Below, in pieces: positions 1-8,513 of a DNA stretch of 64,000 nt. The notes under the pieces were generated by a model. That model was not told the DNA's origin, made no database searches, and saw nothing but the letters and a program-made list of their open reading frames with translations. Where the stretch lies: assembly GCF_965221685.1 (NCBI RefSeq), contig NZ_OZ244907.1; one strand, written 5' to 3'. The DNA is from Palauibacter sp022826685 (GTDB lineage: Bacteria > Gemmatimonadota > Gemmatimonadetes > Palauibacterales > Palauibacteraceae). Positions within the stretch are counted from its first letter, which is position 1; every line of letters starts with the position of its first letter. Position numbers and translations under genes: made by a program.

Positions 1-143
1 ACGGAATCTCCTACTCCCGCTTCGTCAGCGGGCTGAAGAGCGCCGGCGTCGACCTGAACCGCAAGGTGCTCGCGGACCTCGCCATTCGGGATCCGGCCGC
101 CTTTACCAAGCTCGTCGAGGTGGCCAAAGCGCACGGCCCATGA
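1..143 (+). CDS. rplT: 50S ribosomal protein L20, C-terminal end (partial)
   Basis: Only the last 46 codons lie in the window; the reading frame starts at base 3 and stops with TGA at 141-143. The translation contains YSRFVSGLKSAGVDLNRKVL followed by LADLAIRDP and a short FTKLVEVAKAH tail, which is the conserved C-terminal domain of L20, a 23S rRNA-binding protein needed for 50S assembly. The stop overlaps the pheS start by four bases (ATGA), so the two genes are translationally coupled, matching the common infC-rpmI-rplT-pheS-pheT order. The start and any L20 leader lie outside the window. Confidence 0.93.
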   Translation, partial: GISYSRFVSGLKSAGVDLNRKVLADLAIRDPAAFTKLVEVAKAHGP

Positions 144-1171
144 CCCCGGCCGGAGCTTCCCTCCTCGATCGGCTCGCCGCGATCGAGGGGAAGGGGCTCG
201 CCGCGATCGGGGAGGCGACGGATTCGGCCACGCTCGAGTCCGCCCGCGTCGAATACCTGGGCCGGAACGGTCAGTTGGCCGACATCATGTCCCTGATCGG
301 CACGGTCGAGGCCCAGGCCCGACGCGATGTCGGACAGCGCGCCAACGCCGTGAAGACGGTGCTGCGCGGAGCCCTCGAAGAGCGGGCGAAGGCGCTGGAG
401 AGCGCGACCGGCGGGCCGCGCGCCCGCATCGATCGGACCCTGCCCGCTCGCGAGCGCTGGGTCGGCGGCGTGCATCCCGTGACCCGCGTCATCGACGAGA
501 TCTGCGAGATCTTCGCCGAAATCGGCTTCACGAGCGTGCTCGGCCCCGAGATCGAGTCCACGTGGTACAACTTCACCGCGCTCAATATCCCGCTCGATCA
601 CCCCGCCGCCGACATGATGGACACGTTCTACCTGGAGAAGGACGTCGTGCTGCGGACGCACACGTCGCCCGTCCAGGCGCGCGTGATGGAGGCCTTCCGG
701 CCCCCCGTCCGCGTGGTCGTGCCGGGGCTTGCGTACCGGCGTGACTCCTTCGATCCCTCGCACGCCCCCGCCTTCGAGCAGATCGAGGGTCTCGCGGTCG
801 ACGAAGGCGTGGACTTCGTCGAGTTCCGAGCCGCGATCGAGCACTTCGTGCACCATTTCTTCGGTCCGGGGACGAAGACCCGGTTTCGGCCGTCGTTCTA
901 TCCCTTCACCGAGCCTTCGGCGGAGGTGGACGTGTCGTGCACGGTGTGCGCGAGCGGCTGTTCCACCTGCAAGCGCACGGGGTGGATCACGATCATGGGA
1001 AGCGGGATGGTGGATCCCGCCGTCTTCGAGGCCGTGGGGTACGACCCGGAGCGCTACACGGGCTATGCATTCGGGATGGGACCGGCCCGCATCGCGATGG
1101 TGCGGCACGGGATCCCCGACATGCGGCTCCTCTACGAGGGGGAGATGAGCTTTCTGCAGCAGTTCGCATGA
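140..1171 (+). CDS. pheS: Phenylalanine--tRNA ligase alpha subunit
   Basis: The 343-residue protein is the catalytic alpha subunit of the cytoplasmic (alpha-beta)2 phenylalanyl-tRNA synthetase, which charges tRNA-Phe. Residues 1-100 form the coiled-coil tRNA-binding arm. The class II core follows, with HPAADMMDTFYLE and RTHTSPVQAR in motif 2 surroundings, FEQIEGLAVDEGVDF, and the C-terminal motif 3 stretch GFGMGPARIAM-type sequence (seen as YAFGMGPARIAMVRHG) near residue 310. Length matches the family. The ATG at 140 overlaps the rplT stop, and the stop overlaps the pheT ATG at 1168 in the same four-base manner, so both subunits should be made in balance from one message. Confidence 0.97.
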   Translation: MTPAGASLLDRLAAIEGKGLAAIGEATDSATLESARVEYLGRNGQLADIMSLIGTVEAQARRDVGQRANAVKTVLRGALEERAKALESATGGPRARIDRTLPARERWVGGVHPVTRVIDEICEIFAEIGFTSVLGPEIESTWYNFTALNIPLDHPAADMMDTFYLEKDVVLRTHTSPVQARVMEAFRPPVRVVVPGLAYRRDSFDPSHAPAFEQIEGLAVDEGVDFVEFRAAIEHFVHHFFGPGTKTRFRPSFYPFTEPSAEVDVSCTVCASGCSTCKRTGWITIMGSGMVDPAVFEAVGYDPERYTGYAFGMGPARIAMVRHGIPDMRLLYEGEMSFLQQFA

Positions 1172-3657
1172 ACATCTCGTTCAACTGGATCGACGAACTC
1201 GTCGGACTGCGCGGGGAGTTGAGCGACCCGCAGGTTCTGGCCGAGCGCCTGACCATGACCGCCGCCGCGGTGGAGAAGATCGAGACGGTGGGCGCGGGGC
1301 TGGACGGGATCGTCGTGTCCCGCGTGCTCGGAACCCGTCCCCACCCGAACGCGGACCGGCTCACGCTGTGCAAGGTGGACCGGGGCGCGGGCGAGGTGCT
1401 CGACGTCGTGTGCGGGGCTCCCGTCATCGCGACCGGAGGGTTCTATCCGCACGTGGCGCCCGGGGGGGAACTCCCGGCCGGCTTCCGCATCGAGAGCCGC
1501 AAGATCCGCGGTGAATTGAGTCACGGGATGCTGTGCTCGGAGGCCGAACTCGAGCTGGGCCGCGACAAGGGGGGCATCATGCGGCTTGCGGACGGGCTGG
1601 AGCCGGGAACGCCGCTCGCGGCGGCGCTGGGCCTGCCCGACACGCGCCTCACGCTGGACCTGAACCCGAACCGGGTCGACCTCGCCTGCCACGTGGGGGT
1701 CGCGCGGGAAGTGGGAGGGCCTCCGTCGCCGCGCGACTTCGGGGGGGCGGCGTGGACGCCCGAGTGGCGCGACGGCGAGTCGGAGGCGAGCGGAGCCGGA
1801 GTCACGGTCCGCATCGAGGATCTCGACCGGTGTCCGCGCTACATGGCCGCCGTCATCCGGGGGGTCAGGGTCGGGCCGTCACCGGCGTGGCTCGCGGGCC
1901 GGCTTCTCGCGGTGGGCGCACGCCCGATCAGCAACGTCGTCGATGCGACGAACTACGTCCTGCACGAGTACAACCAGCCTCTGCATGCCTTCGATCTCGC
2001 GCGGCTGGCGGGAGCGGAGATCCGCGTGCGCGCGGCCGTGGCCGGCGAACCGCTGACGACGCTCGATGGCCAGGAGCACAAGCTCGCGCCCAAACAGACG
2101 GTGATCGCCGACCGCGATCGCGCGATCGCCTTCGCCGGGGTCATGGGAGGGCTCGACACGGAGGTGACGGAAGATACGGTCGATCTCCTCATCGAGTGCG
2201 CGTCGTTCGACCCGTCCGGCGTGCGGCGGACGCGGACCCGCGCGGGACTCTCCACCGACGCCTCCTATCGTTTCGAGCGGGGGATCGATGTCCACGCCCA
2301 GGAGCGTGCGCTCGCGCGCTGCGTGGAACTCATCGTCGCCACGGCCGGCGGCGAGGCGGACCTCATCGGCCTCCGCGCGGGTTCGGCGCCGGCCCCGGTT
2401 CCGCCGATCGACGTCCGCGTCAGTCGCGTGAACCAGGTGCTCGGCTTCGGGCTCGGCGGGGCGGAGGTCCGCGCGGCGCTCGAGTCGATCGGCTTCAAGG
2501 CCCTCCCCGGCGTACAGGGTGGCGCCGACGGGGAGGGCAGCGCTGGCGTGTTGCGCATCTCCGTGCCCGGATGGCGCACGGACATCGCGCGGGAGATCGA
2601 CCTCGTCGAGGAAGTCGCGCGCCGGGTCGGGTACGATGCTGCAGCAGGCCAGGACCGCAGGTTCCGGCCCAGCGCGGTGCCCGCGGATCCGCGCGTCGAA
2701 AAGGCGGCGAGAGTGCGGGAGTTGCTGACCGGACGCGGACTCCTCGAGGCTCGCAGCCTGAGCTTCATGCCGCAGGACTTCCGGGGGAATCGCGCCGTCG
2801 TCTCGGTGCCGAACCCGCTCTCGGCGGAAGAGAGTTGCCTTCGCTCCGCCATGGTCCCCGTGCTGCTTCGGCGCCTGGAACACAATTATGCGCGCGGCAA
2901 CCGCAACGTCCGCCTGTTCGAACTCGGCACCGTGTTCGGTTACGCGGCCGGCCCGGACCCGGAAGAGGAAGCGGACGTCACCGGTCGTTTCGAGGAGTCC
3001 GGAAGGGTGGGGGCCATCATCGCCGGCACCCGGCGTCCGGACCACTGGTCGGGGCCGGGGCTCGATTTCGACCTGTGGGATCTCAAGGAGATCGCCGGAT
3101 CGTTCGCGGATCGTCTGTGCGGTGCGACTCTGGTGCCGTTCGACGACGCCGTGGCCCTTGACGCCACGGAGAGCGGAACATCCCTCGAGGGACCGTGGCT
3201 CTCCCGTGGCGGGTTCCGCGCCGTGAAGGACGGTCGCGTAGTCGGTGTCGCGGGGGTCGTGGACGAGGCGTCGCTCGACGCTCCCCCGTGGGCCGCGTCC
3301 GCGTTCGCGCTCGAGTTCGATCTTGCCGCCGTCGAGGGGCGATCCGTGCCCGCCTACCGGAAGACGTCGCCGTTCCCCGCCGTGCGCCGGGACCTGTCGA
3401 TGACGGTGCCGCGGGGCGTCCCCGCCGCGGACATCGAACGGGCGGTCCGGGAGGCGACCTCCGATCTCCTGCGTGCCGTAAGCCTCTTCGACGTTTACTC
3501 GGGCGATGAGATCGAGGGCGGCCGCCTCGGACTCGCGTGGACGTTTCGCTTCCGGGCTCCCGACCGTACGCTGACGGATCAGGATGTCGAGTCGGAGATG
3601 TCCGCACTCTCTACCGCCCTGGAGAAACAGTTCGGTGCCAGAATCCGAAGGTCCTGA
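1168..3657 (+). CDS. pheT: Phenylalanine--tRNA ligase beta subunit
   Basis: The 829-residue beta subunit carries the tRNA-binding and editing functions of PheRS. From the N-terminus it shows an EMAP/OB-fold tRNA-binding domain (residues about 40-150, with RPHPNADRLTLCKV), the B3/B4 editing domain, the B5 domain (region around VPPIDVRVSRVNQVLGF), a pseudo-catalytic core with SLSFMPQDFRGNR and FELGTVFGY, and a C-terminal ferredoxin-fold anticodon-binding domain beginning FPAVRRDLSMTVPRG. The frame is open further upstream, but that part lies inside pheS in another frame; ATG 1168, coupled to the pheS stop and reading MNISFNWIDELV, is the family start. A small coiled-coil gene begins inside its 3' end. 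Confidence 0.96.
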   Translation: MNISFNWIDELVGLRGELSDPQVLAERLTMTAAAVEKIETVGAGLDGIVVSRVLGTRPHPNADRLTLCKVDRGAGEVLDVVCGAPVIATGGFYPHVAPGGELPAGFRIESRKIRGELSHGMLCSEAELELGRDKGGIMRLADGLEPGTPLAAALGLPDTRLTLDLNPNRVDLACHVGVAREVGGPPSPRDFGGAAWTPEWRDGESEASGAGVTVRIEDLDRCPRYMAAVIRGVRVGPSPAWLAGRLLAVGARPISNVVDATNYVLHEYNQPLHAFDLARLAGAEIRVRAAVAGEPLTTLDGQEHKLAPKQTVIADRDRAIAFAGVMGGLDTEVTEDTVDLLIECASFDPSGVRRTRTRAGLSTDASYRFERGIDVHAQERALARCVELIVATAGGEADLIGLRAGSAPAPVPPIDVRVSRVNQVLGFGLGGAEVRAALESIGFKALPGVQGGADGEGSAGVLRISVPGWRTDIAREIDLVEEVARRVGYDAAAGQDRRFRPSAVPADPRVEKAARVRELLTGRGLLEARSLSFMPQDFRGNRAVVSVPNPLSAEESCLRSAMVPVLLRRLEHNYARGNRNVRLFELGTVFGYAAGPDPEEEADVTGRFEESGRVGAIIAGTRRPDHWSGPGLDFDLWDLKEIAGSFADRLCGATLVPFDDAVALDATESGTSLEGPWLSRGGFRAVKDGRVVGVAGVVDEASLDAPPWAASAFALEFDLAAVEGRSVPAYRKTSPFPAVRRDLSMTVPRGVPAADIERAVREATSDLLRAVSLFDVYSGDEIEGGRLGLAWTFRFRAPDRTLTDQDVESEMSALSTALEKQFGARIRRS

Positions 3658-3895
3658 ACGGCAACGGGAAGTCGAGCGACTGCTTGACCGCCTCTCCCGG
3701 GCGGCAGGCAGCATCGAAACCCGTTGGGAGAAATCCCGGGTCGCGGGCCCGAGCGGCCCGGCGACCCCTGACGTCGAGGAGCGACTCAAGGCGGTGACGG
3801 CGGAGAACCGTCGCCTGCGCGAGACGCTGGCCGAGGCCAGGAAAAAGGCCGTGCGACTGCGCAACCGCCTCGCTCACGTGGAGGATGAGGTATGA
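3635..3895 (+). CDS. Small coiled-coil protein, possibly ZapB-like, upstream of zapA
   Basis: This 86-residue soluble protein begins at GTG 3635, inside the last codons of pheT, and its TGA overlaps the zapA ATG at 3892. Residues 1-40 are charged and partly disordered; residues 48-83 are strongly heptad-like (EERLKAVTAENRRLRETLAE and then KKAVRLRNRL), predicting a short coiled coil. No enzyme motif is visible. Position between pheT and zapA and the coiled coil suggest a division-associated partner of ZapA similar in style to ZapB, but this is inference from context. The ATG at 3584 in the same frame lies well inside pheT, so the GTG is preferred. Confidence 0.72.
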   Translation: MPESEGPERQREVERLLDRLSRAAGSIETRWEKSRVAGPSGPATPDVEERLKAVTAENRRLRETLAEARKKAVRLRNRLAHVEDEV

Positions 3896-4197
3896 CTTCA
3901 ACGGATGAATCGCCGCCGATCGGCGTAACGATCTTCGGCGATCGATACCGGATCCGGACGGACCGGGGTGACGCGCACACCCGGGCTTGCGCGAAGTACG
4001 TGGACGACGCGATTCAGCGTGCGCACATGACGGGCGTGGCCGAACCCCACCGCGCCGCGGTCCTCGCGGCGCTGGAGATCACCGATGAACTCCTCCGGTC
4101 CCGCCGGGAGGTCGAGCAACTTACGGCCGCCGTCGAGGCGCGAGTCACGGAAGTGACCGAACGGCTGGAGTCCATCGCGGGCAACGCCGCAGGGTAG
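3892..4197 (+). CDS. zapA: Cell division protein ZapA
   Basis: The 101-residue protein has the ZapA layout: an N-terminal beta-hairpin domain with VTIFGDRYRIRTD, where the I-x-G-x-x-Y pattern is typical, and a C-terminal helix of about 50 residues with heptads (LEITDELLRSRREVEQLTA) for antiparallel tetramer formation. ZapA binds FtsZ and bundles protofilaments at midcell. The start overlaps the preceding coiled-coil gene by four bases (ATGA). It is followed by a structured noncoding stretch and a terminator, the position where 6S RNA sits in many bacteria. Confidence 0.88.
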   Translation: MTSTDESPPIGVTIFGDRYRIRTDRGDAHTRACAKYVDDAIQRAHMTGVAEPHRAAVLAALEITDELLRSRREVEQLTAAVEARVTEVTERLESIAGNAAG

Positions 4198-4210
4198 GGC
4201 CCGCCGTCCG

Positions 4211-4347
4211 CTTGCGGCGTGCAGACTCCCGAGCAACGTTTCCGTAGGTGTTGTGCTGTCCGTAAGGTGGCCTCGCACGAGCGTGGCCCCAGCTTCAGAT
4301 AGATGATCGCACGGAGCGCATCGTTCCGTCCGATCTGAGCGGCATGC
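4211..4347 (+). ncRNA. ssrS: Candidate 6S RNA downstream of zapA
   Basis: No credible coding sequence occupies the 151 bases between the zapA stop and the terminator at 4349. The ends pair: GCGTGC at 4217-4222 with GCATGC at 4342-4347 (one G-U), then CTC 4226-4228 with GAG 4337-4339. A long inner hairpin pairs GATCG 4305-4309 with CGATC 4331-4335 and ACGGA 4311-4315 with TCCGT 4325-4329. One long irregular hairpin downstream of zapA, ending in an intrinsic terminator, is what is expected of 6S RNA, which binds sigma70 RNA polymerase. I cannot score it against the family model, and exact ends are uncertain; an unrelated small RNA or rny leader is possible. Confidence 0.45.
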
Positions 4348-4348
4348 A

Positions 4349-4375
4349 CCGGTGGACGAGTCCGCCGGTTTTTTT
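4349..4375 (+). terminator. Rho-independent terminator before rny
   Basis: The arm CCGGTGGA (4349-4356) pairs with TCCGCCGG (4361-4368), with one G-U pair and a CGAG tetraloop, followed at once by seven T. It ends the zapA/6S transcript and shows that the in-frame ATG at 4352 upstream of rny is not a real start. Confidence 0.85.
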
Positions 4376-4408
4376 GTTCATAGATGGTTCGAGGATTGGA
4401 GTCTGGCC

Positions 4409-5980
4409 ATGCTGGAATCCATGACCGTGCCGACGATGCTGTTGGCGATCGCGGGTCTCGTGGTGGGGGGCGTCGCAGGGATTCTGATCGAGCGACGGGG
4501 CCTGCGCCGGGCGCGCGGCCGCCTCGAGAGCGATGGGCGGGATATCATTGAGTCCGCCCGGCAGGAGGCGGGCAGTCTCCGGAAGGCGGCGGAACTGGCG
4601 GGGCGCGAGGAGGCGCAACGTCTCCGGGAGGAATCGGCCAGAGAAGCGGAGCGTCGGCGCGCCGAGCTGGAGCGGCTGGAGCAGCGGACGCTCGAGCGGA
4701 CCGAGACGCTCGAACAGAAGCTCGAGAAGATCGACCAGCGGCAGGAGCGGGTGGATCGGAGCCGCGAGCAGGTCGAGGCTGAGCGCGGCGAACTCGATAC
4801 GCGGGCGAAGGAACTCGTCGACCGCGAGCGGGAACTCGGAAGGCGCCTCGAGGAGATCGCGGGCATCAGCCGGGAAGCCGCGCGCCGCGAGTTGATCGGC
4901 CAGATCCGCGACCAGGCGCGGGCGGACGCCGCACAGCACGTGCGGGAGGTCACCGAACGCGCCCGCAACGAGGCCGAACGGGAAGCCCGCAAGATCATCT
5001 CCCAGGCGATCGAGAAGCTCTCCGTAGATCATTCTTCCGAAGCCGCCGTCTCCGTCGTCACCCTTCCCAGCGATGACATGAAGGGCCGGATCATCGGTCG
5101 GGAAGGCCGGAACATCCGGTCCTTCGAGGCCGCCACGGGCGTCGACGTGGTCGTGGACGATACGCCCGAGGCCGTCATCCTCTCCTGCTTCGATCCCGTC
5201 CGCCGCGAAGTCGCGCGGCTGGCGATGGATCGCCTCGTCGGCGACGGCCGGATCCACCCGGGTCGCATCGAGGAGGTCGTGGAGAAGGCGCAGGAAGATG
5301 TCCAGGCGACGATGAGGAAGGCGGCCGACGAGGTCCTGTACGAACTCGGCATCCACGACCTGCACCCGAAACTCCGCGAAGTTCTCGGCGTCCTCCGCTT
5401 CCGGACCAGTTACGGGCAGAACCAGTTGCAGCACGCGCACGAGGTCGCGCTCATCGGGGCGACGATGGCGGCGGAGCTGTCGCTCGATGCGCAACTCGTG
5501 AAGCGAATGGGCCTGCTGCACGACATCGGCAAGGGGCTCACACACGAGAAGGAAGGGAGCCACGTCGAGATCGGCTACGATCTGTGCAAGCAGTGCGGAG
5601 AGAAGGACGGCGTGCTGAACGCGATCCGCGCACACCACGGCGAGGAACCCGCCCGTTATCCGGAGACCTTCCTCGTCACCGCGGCGGACGCGATCTCGGG
5701 GGCCCGTCCCGGCGCCCGGCGGGAGTCGTTTGAGCACTACGTGAAGCGATTGGAGAAACTGGAGGAGATCGCGAGTTCCTGGGACGGGGTCGAGAAGGTC
5801 TACGCGATTCAGGCGGGGCGGGAGATCCGGATCATGGTGACCCCGGACAAGATCTCCGACGAGGAGATGGCGAGGCTGTCGGAGCGGACGGCCCGCCGCA
5901 TCGAGAACGAGTTGCAGTATCCGGGGCAGATCAAGGTCGTCGTCGTGCGGGAGTCGCGAACCGTGGACTTCGCACGCTGA
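4409..5980 (+). CDS. rny: Ribonuclease Y
   Basis: The 523-residue membrane-anchored endoribonuclease initiates mRNA decay at the inner face of the membrane. An N-terminal transmembrane segment (MTVPTMLLAIAGLVVGGVAG) is followed by a long charged coiled coil (about residues 30-200), a KH RNA-binding domain with the GRIIGREGRNIRSFE loop, and an HD hydrolase domain with the metal-binding LLHDIGKG and later IRAHHGEE. An earlier in-frame ATG at 4352 falls in the terminator hairpin, so ATG 4409 is chosen; GGAG at 4398-4401 gives a seven-base spacing. Length agrees with the family at about 520 residues. The rny-folD gap carries three phased ACAACGG copies. Confidence 0.95.
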   Translation: MLESMTVPTMLLAIAGLVVGGVAGILIERRGLRRARGRLESDGRDIIESARQEAGSLRKAAELAGREEAQRLREESAREAERRRAELERLEQRTLERTETLEQKLEKIDQRQERVDRSREQVEAERGELDTRAKELVDRERELGRRLEEIAGISREAARRELIGQIRDQARADAAQHVREVTERARNEAEREARKIISQAIEKLSVDHSSEAAVSVVTLPSDDMKGRIIGREGRNIRSFEAATGVDVVVDDTPEAVILSCFDPVRREVARLAMDRLVGDGRIHPGRIEEVVEKAQEDVQATMRKAADEVLYELGIHDLHPKLREVLGVLRFRTSYGQNQLQHAHEVALIGATMAAELSLDAQLVKRMGLLHDIGKGLTHEKEGSHVEIGYDLCKQCGEKDGVLNAIRAHHGEEPARYPETFLVTAADAISGARPGARRESFEHYVKRLEKLEEIASSWDGVEKVYAIQAGREIRIMVTPDKISDEEMARLSERTARRIENELQYPGQIKVVVVRESRTVDFAR

Positions 5981-6007
5981 CAACGGCCGACAACGGGCTA
6001 ACAACGG
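5980..6007 (+). repeat. Three ACAACGG copies spaced 10-11 bases between rny and folD
   Basis: ACAACGG occurs at 5980-5986, 5990-5996 and 6001-6007, beginning in the rny stop codon and ending next to the folD ribosome binding site. The one-helical-turn spacing may be a short slippage duplication or a binding site; nothing else supports a function. Confidence 0.6.
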
Positions 6008-6016
6008 AGAGAATGG

Positions 6017-6934
6017 ATGACGGCGCAGCTCATCGACGGGAAGCGGATCGCGGCCGAGATCCGGGCGGAAGTGGCGGAACGGACGCGGGGCCTCGCGGAG
6101 CGGGGGATCCGGCCCGGCCTCGGCGTCGTCCTCGTCGGCGACGATCCCGCCTCGCACGTCTACGTGCGGATGAAGACAAGGGCCTGCAACGAGGCCGGAA
6201 TCTACGCCCGCGACATCACGCCGCCCGCCGACGTCGGCCGCTCGGAGCTCCTCGGCATCGTCGATGAGCTGAACGCGGACCCGGCGATCCACGGGATCCT
6301 CGTACAGCTCCCCCTGCCTCGACACCTCGACGAACGCGAGGTGACGGAGAGGATCGATCCGGCCAAGGACGTCGACGGATTCCATCCCGTGAACCAGGGC
6401 CGAATGTCCCAGGGGGACGCGAGCGCGTTCCGCCCCGCGACGCCGGCCGGCGTGCAGGAACTCATCCGGAGGACGGGCGTGGAGACCTCCGGCGCTCACG
6501 TCGTCATCGTCGGCCGCTCGAACATCGTCGGCATGCCGATGTCCCAGATCATGCTCCAGAAGGAACCCGGGGCGAACGCCACGGTGACCGTGGCCCACAG
6601 CCGGACCGCGGACCTCGGCGCCGTGACGCGCCAGGGGGAGATCCTCATCGTCGCCGTCGGCGTCCCCGGCATCGTCCGTGGCGACATGGTGCGGGAGGGG
6701 GCCGTCGTGATCGATGTGGGAGTGAATCGGGTGGACGACCCGACCACGGAGCGGGGCTACCGGCTCGTCGGCGATGTGGCATTCGAAGAGGCGGTGGAGC
6801 GCGCGAGCTGGATCACTCCGGTTCCCGGCGGTGTGGGGCCCATGACGATCGCCATGCTCCTCCGGAACACCGTGCGGTCGGCGGAGCGGACCGCACGCCT
6901 CGCTGCGGCGGGGACGGTGGCGGCGTCGGGTTGA
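6017..6934 (+). CDS. folD: Bifunctional methylenetetrahydrofolate dehydrogenase/cyclohydrolase
   Basis: The 305-residue FolD interconverts 5,10-methylene-THF, 5,10-methenyl-THF and 10-formyl-THF with NADP, supplying one-carbon units for purines and initiator Met-tRNA. Visible motifs are YVRMKTRACNEAGI with the catalytic Tyr and Lys, VQLPLPRHLDE, DVDGFHPVNQGRM, and the NADP-binding GRSNIVGMPMSQIM loop, then PVPGGVGPMTIAMLL near the C-terminus. Two ATGs lie close together; the one at 6013 is in another frame, while ATG 6017 sits just behind GGAGAGA. Its stop overlaps the TTG proposed for xseA. Confidence 0.96.
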   Translation: MTAQLIDGKRIAAEIRAEVAERTRGLAERGIRPGLGVVLVGDDPASHVYVRMKTRACNEAGIYARDITPPADVGRSELLGIVDELNADPAIHGILVQLPLPRHLDEREVTERIDPAKDVDGFHPVNQGRMSQGDASAFRPATPAGVQELIRRTGVETSGAHVVIVGRSNIVGMPMSQIMLQKEPGANATVTVAHSRTADLGAVTRQGEILIVAVGVPGIVRGDMVREGAVVIDVGVNRVDDPTTERGYRLVGDVAFEEAVERASWITPVPGGVGPMTIAMLLRNTVRSAERTARLAAAGTVAASG

Positions 6935-8241
6935 ACGTGGCGCGTCAAACCTCGCTGTTCGGCGCGTCGGAGATCCGCGATGGCCGCTCCCCGGAGGGCG
7001 CGATTACCGTGTCCGACCTGAACGAAGCAGCGCGCGGCGCGCTGGAGAAGCGGTTCGGCGACCTCTGGGTCCGCGGCGAAGTGACGAATTGGACCCGCTC
7101 CTCCGTAGGGCACCGCTACTTCTCTCTCCGGGACCAGGAGCGCGACTCCAGCGTGGCGTGTGTGTTTTTCCGCGGGGATGCATGGCGCCTCCCGGCGGAC
7201 CCGGAGGACGGCATGGAGGTCTTCGTCCACGGCCGTCCGACCCTCTACGCGCGGCAGGGCCGGTTCCAGTTGCGCGTACGCGCCATCGAGACGGCGGGCG
7301 AGGGGTTGTGGCGGATCGCCTTCGAGCGGCTCCACCGGAAGCTCGCGGCGGAGGGCATGCTGGATCCGGAGCGCAAACGGGCGCTGCCCGCCTTCCCTCG
7401 CCGCGTGGGCGTCGTCACGTCGCGCAAGGGCGCAGCGCTTCATGACATCATCACCGTGCTCCGGCGGCGAGCCCCCTGGGTCGAGATCGTCGTGCGCCAC
7501 TGCCGCGTGCAGGGCGAAGGCGCCGCCGGCGAAGTGCGGGCGGCCCTCCAGCGTCTCGCGGACTGGAGCACCGGCGGTCCGGATCGGAAGCTCGACGCGA
7601 TCATCCTGAGCCGGGGCGGCGGGTCGGTGGAGGACCTGTGGTGCTTCAACGAGGAGATGGCGGTTCGAGCGGTCGCGGCGAGTCCGGTTCCGGTGATTTG
7701 CGCCGTCGGACACGAGGTCGACGTGACCTTGTGCGAGTTGGTGGCCGACCTCCGGGCGCCGACGCCGTCCGCGGCCGCGGAACTCGCGGTGCCGGACATC
7801 CGGACCGTACGCGCCTCGCTCGATACGGCGGGACGCGGGCTGGCTCGCGGGCTGCGCCGGCTCATCACGCGCGGGAGCGACCGCGTGGAAGCGTTCGCGC
7901 AACGGCTGCCGGCCTCCGCCGGACACGCACGCGACGTCGCGAGGCTGCGCCTCGAGACCATGGCGGCCTACCTCCCGGCGGGGATGGAACGCGTGCTCGC
8001 CCGCTCGCGTACCCGGATCGCCGGACTCGCCGCGGCGCTCGACGCGCTGAGCCCGCTCGAGACCGTGGCCCGCGGCTACGCGGTCGCCACCGACCTCGAG
8101 GGACGCCGGCTCACGCGGATCGACGACTTCACGCCGAGCGAACGCTTCCGCTTGCGGGTCAGGGGGGGACAGGTCGCGGCGACGACGGACACCGTGGAAC
8201 CTGACGCGGCGCAGCCGGGCGCCGGGGAGCCGGACGCGTGA
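6931..8241 (+). CDS. xseA: Exodeoxyribonuclease VII large subunit
   Basis: The 436-residue catalytic subunit of exonuclease VII degrades single-stranded DNA in either direction and acts with XseB in repair. An N-terminal OB-fold domain (LNEAARGALEKRFGDLWVRG through RVRAIETAGEG) precedes the nuclease domain with RVGVVTSRKGAALHDI, LSRGGGSVEDLWCFNEE and AVGHEVDVTLCELVADL, the last two holding the conserved acidic and histidine residues. A C-terminal coiled region ends in a low-complexity proline- and alanine-rich tail. The start is TTG 6931, overlapping the folD stop, or GTG 6937 two codons on; neither has a strong ribosome binding site. xseB overlaps its end. Confidence 0.95.
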   Translation: MNVARQTSLFGASEIRDGRSPEGAITVSDLNEAARGALEKRFGDLWVRGEVTNWTRSSVGHRYFSLRDQERDSSVACVFFRGDAWRLPADPEDGMEVFVHGRPTLYARQGRFQLRVRAIETAGEGLWRIAFERLHRKLAAEGMLDPERKRALPAFPRRVGVVTSRKGAALHDIITVLRRRAPWVEIVVRHCRVQGEGAAGEVRAALQRLADWSTGGPDRKLDAIILSRGGGSVEDLWCFNEEMAVRAVAASPVPVICAVGHEVDVTLCELVADLRAPTPSAAAELAVPDIRTVRASLDTAGRGLARGLRRLITRGSDRVEAFAQRLPASAGHARDVARLRLETMAAYLPAGMERVLARSRTRIAGLAAALDALSPLETVARGYAVATDLEGRRLTRIDDFTPSERFRLRVRGGQVAATTDTVEPDAAQPGAGEPDA

Positions 8242-8513
8242 GCGAGCCTTCGACGGAGTTCGAATTCGAGACCGCGATCGAGGAACTGGAACGGATCGTC
8301 GAACGCCTCGACCGGGAGGGCATCGGCCTGGACGAGGCGATCGCCCTCTTCGAGCAGGGGATCGAGCGTCTCGGGGAGGCTCGGCGCTGGCTCGAGACGG
8401 CGAGCGGCCGGGTCGAGGAACTCATCGCTTCGTCTACGGGAAGACTGGAAGCGAAACCGCTGGAAGGCGTGGAAACGCCGGACGGCAAAGACCGGCCGGA
8501 CGGCGAACCGTGA
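8238..8513 (+). CDS. xseB: Exodeoxyribonuclease VII small subunit
   Basis: The 91-residue XseB binds several-fold to XseA to make active exonuclease VII. The helical-hairpin core (about residues 6-65) contains EFETAIEELERIVERLD and LDEAIALFEQGIERL, nearly textbook for the family. The C-terminal 25 residues are charged and probably disordered. The start is GTG 8238 inside the xseA stop (GTGA), and its own stop overlaps the ispA GTG at 8510 in the same way, so xseA, xseB and ispA are translationally coupled. Confidence 0.94.
   Translation: MSEPSTEFEFETAIEELERIVERLDREGIGLDEAIALFEQGIERLGEARRWLETASGRVEELIASSTGRLEAKPLEGVETPDGKDRPDGEP

Noticed and set aside
4352..4408. Upstream ATG for rny at 4352
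   Set aside because: It lies within the terminator hairpin and T-run; ATG 4409 has a ribosome binding site and starts the membrane anchor.
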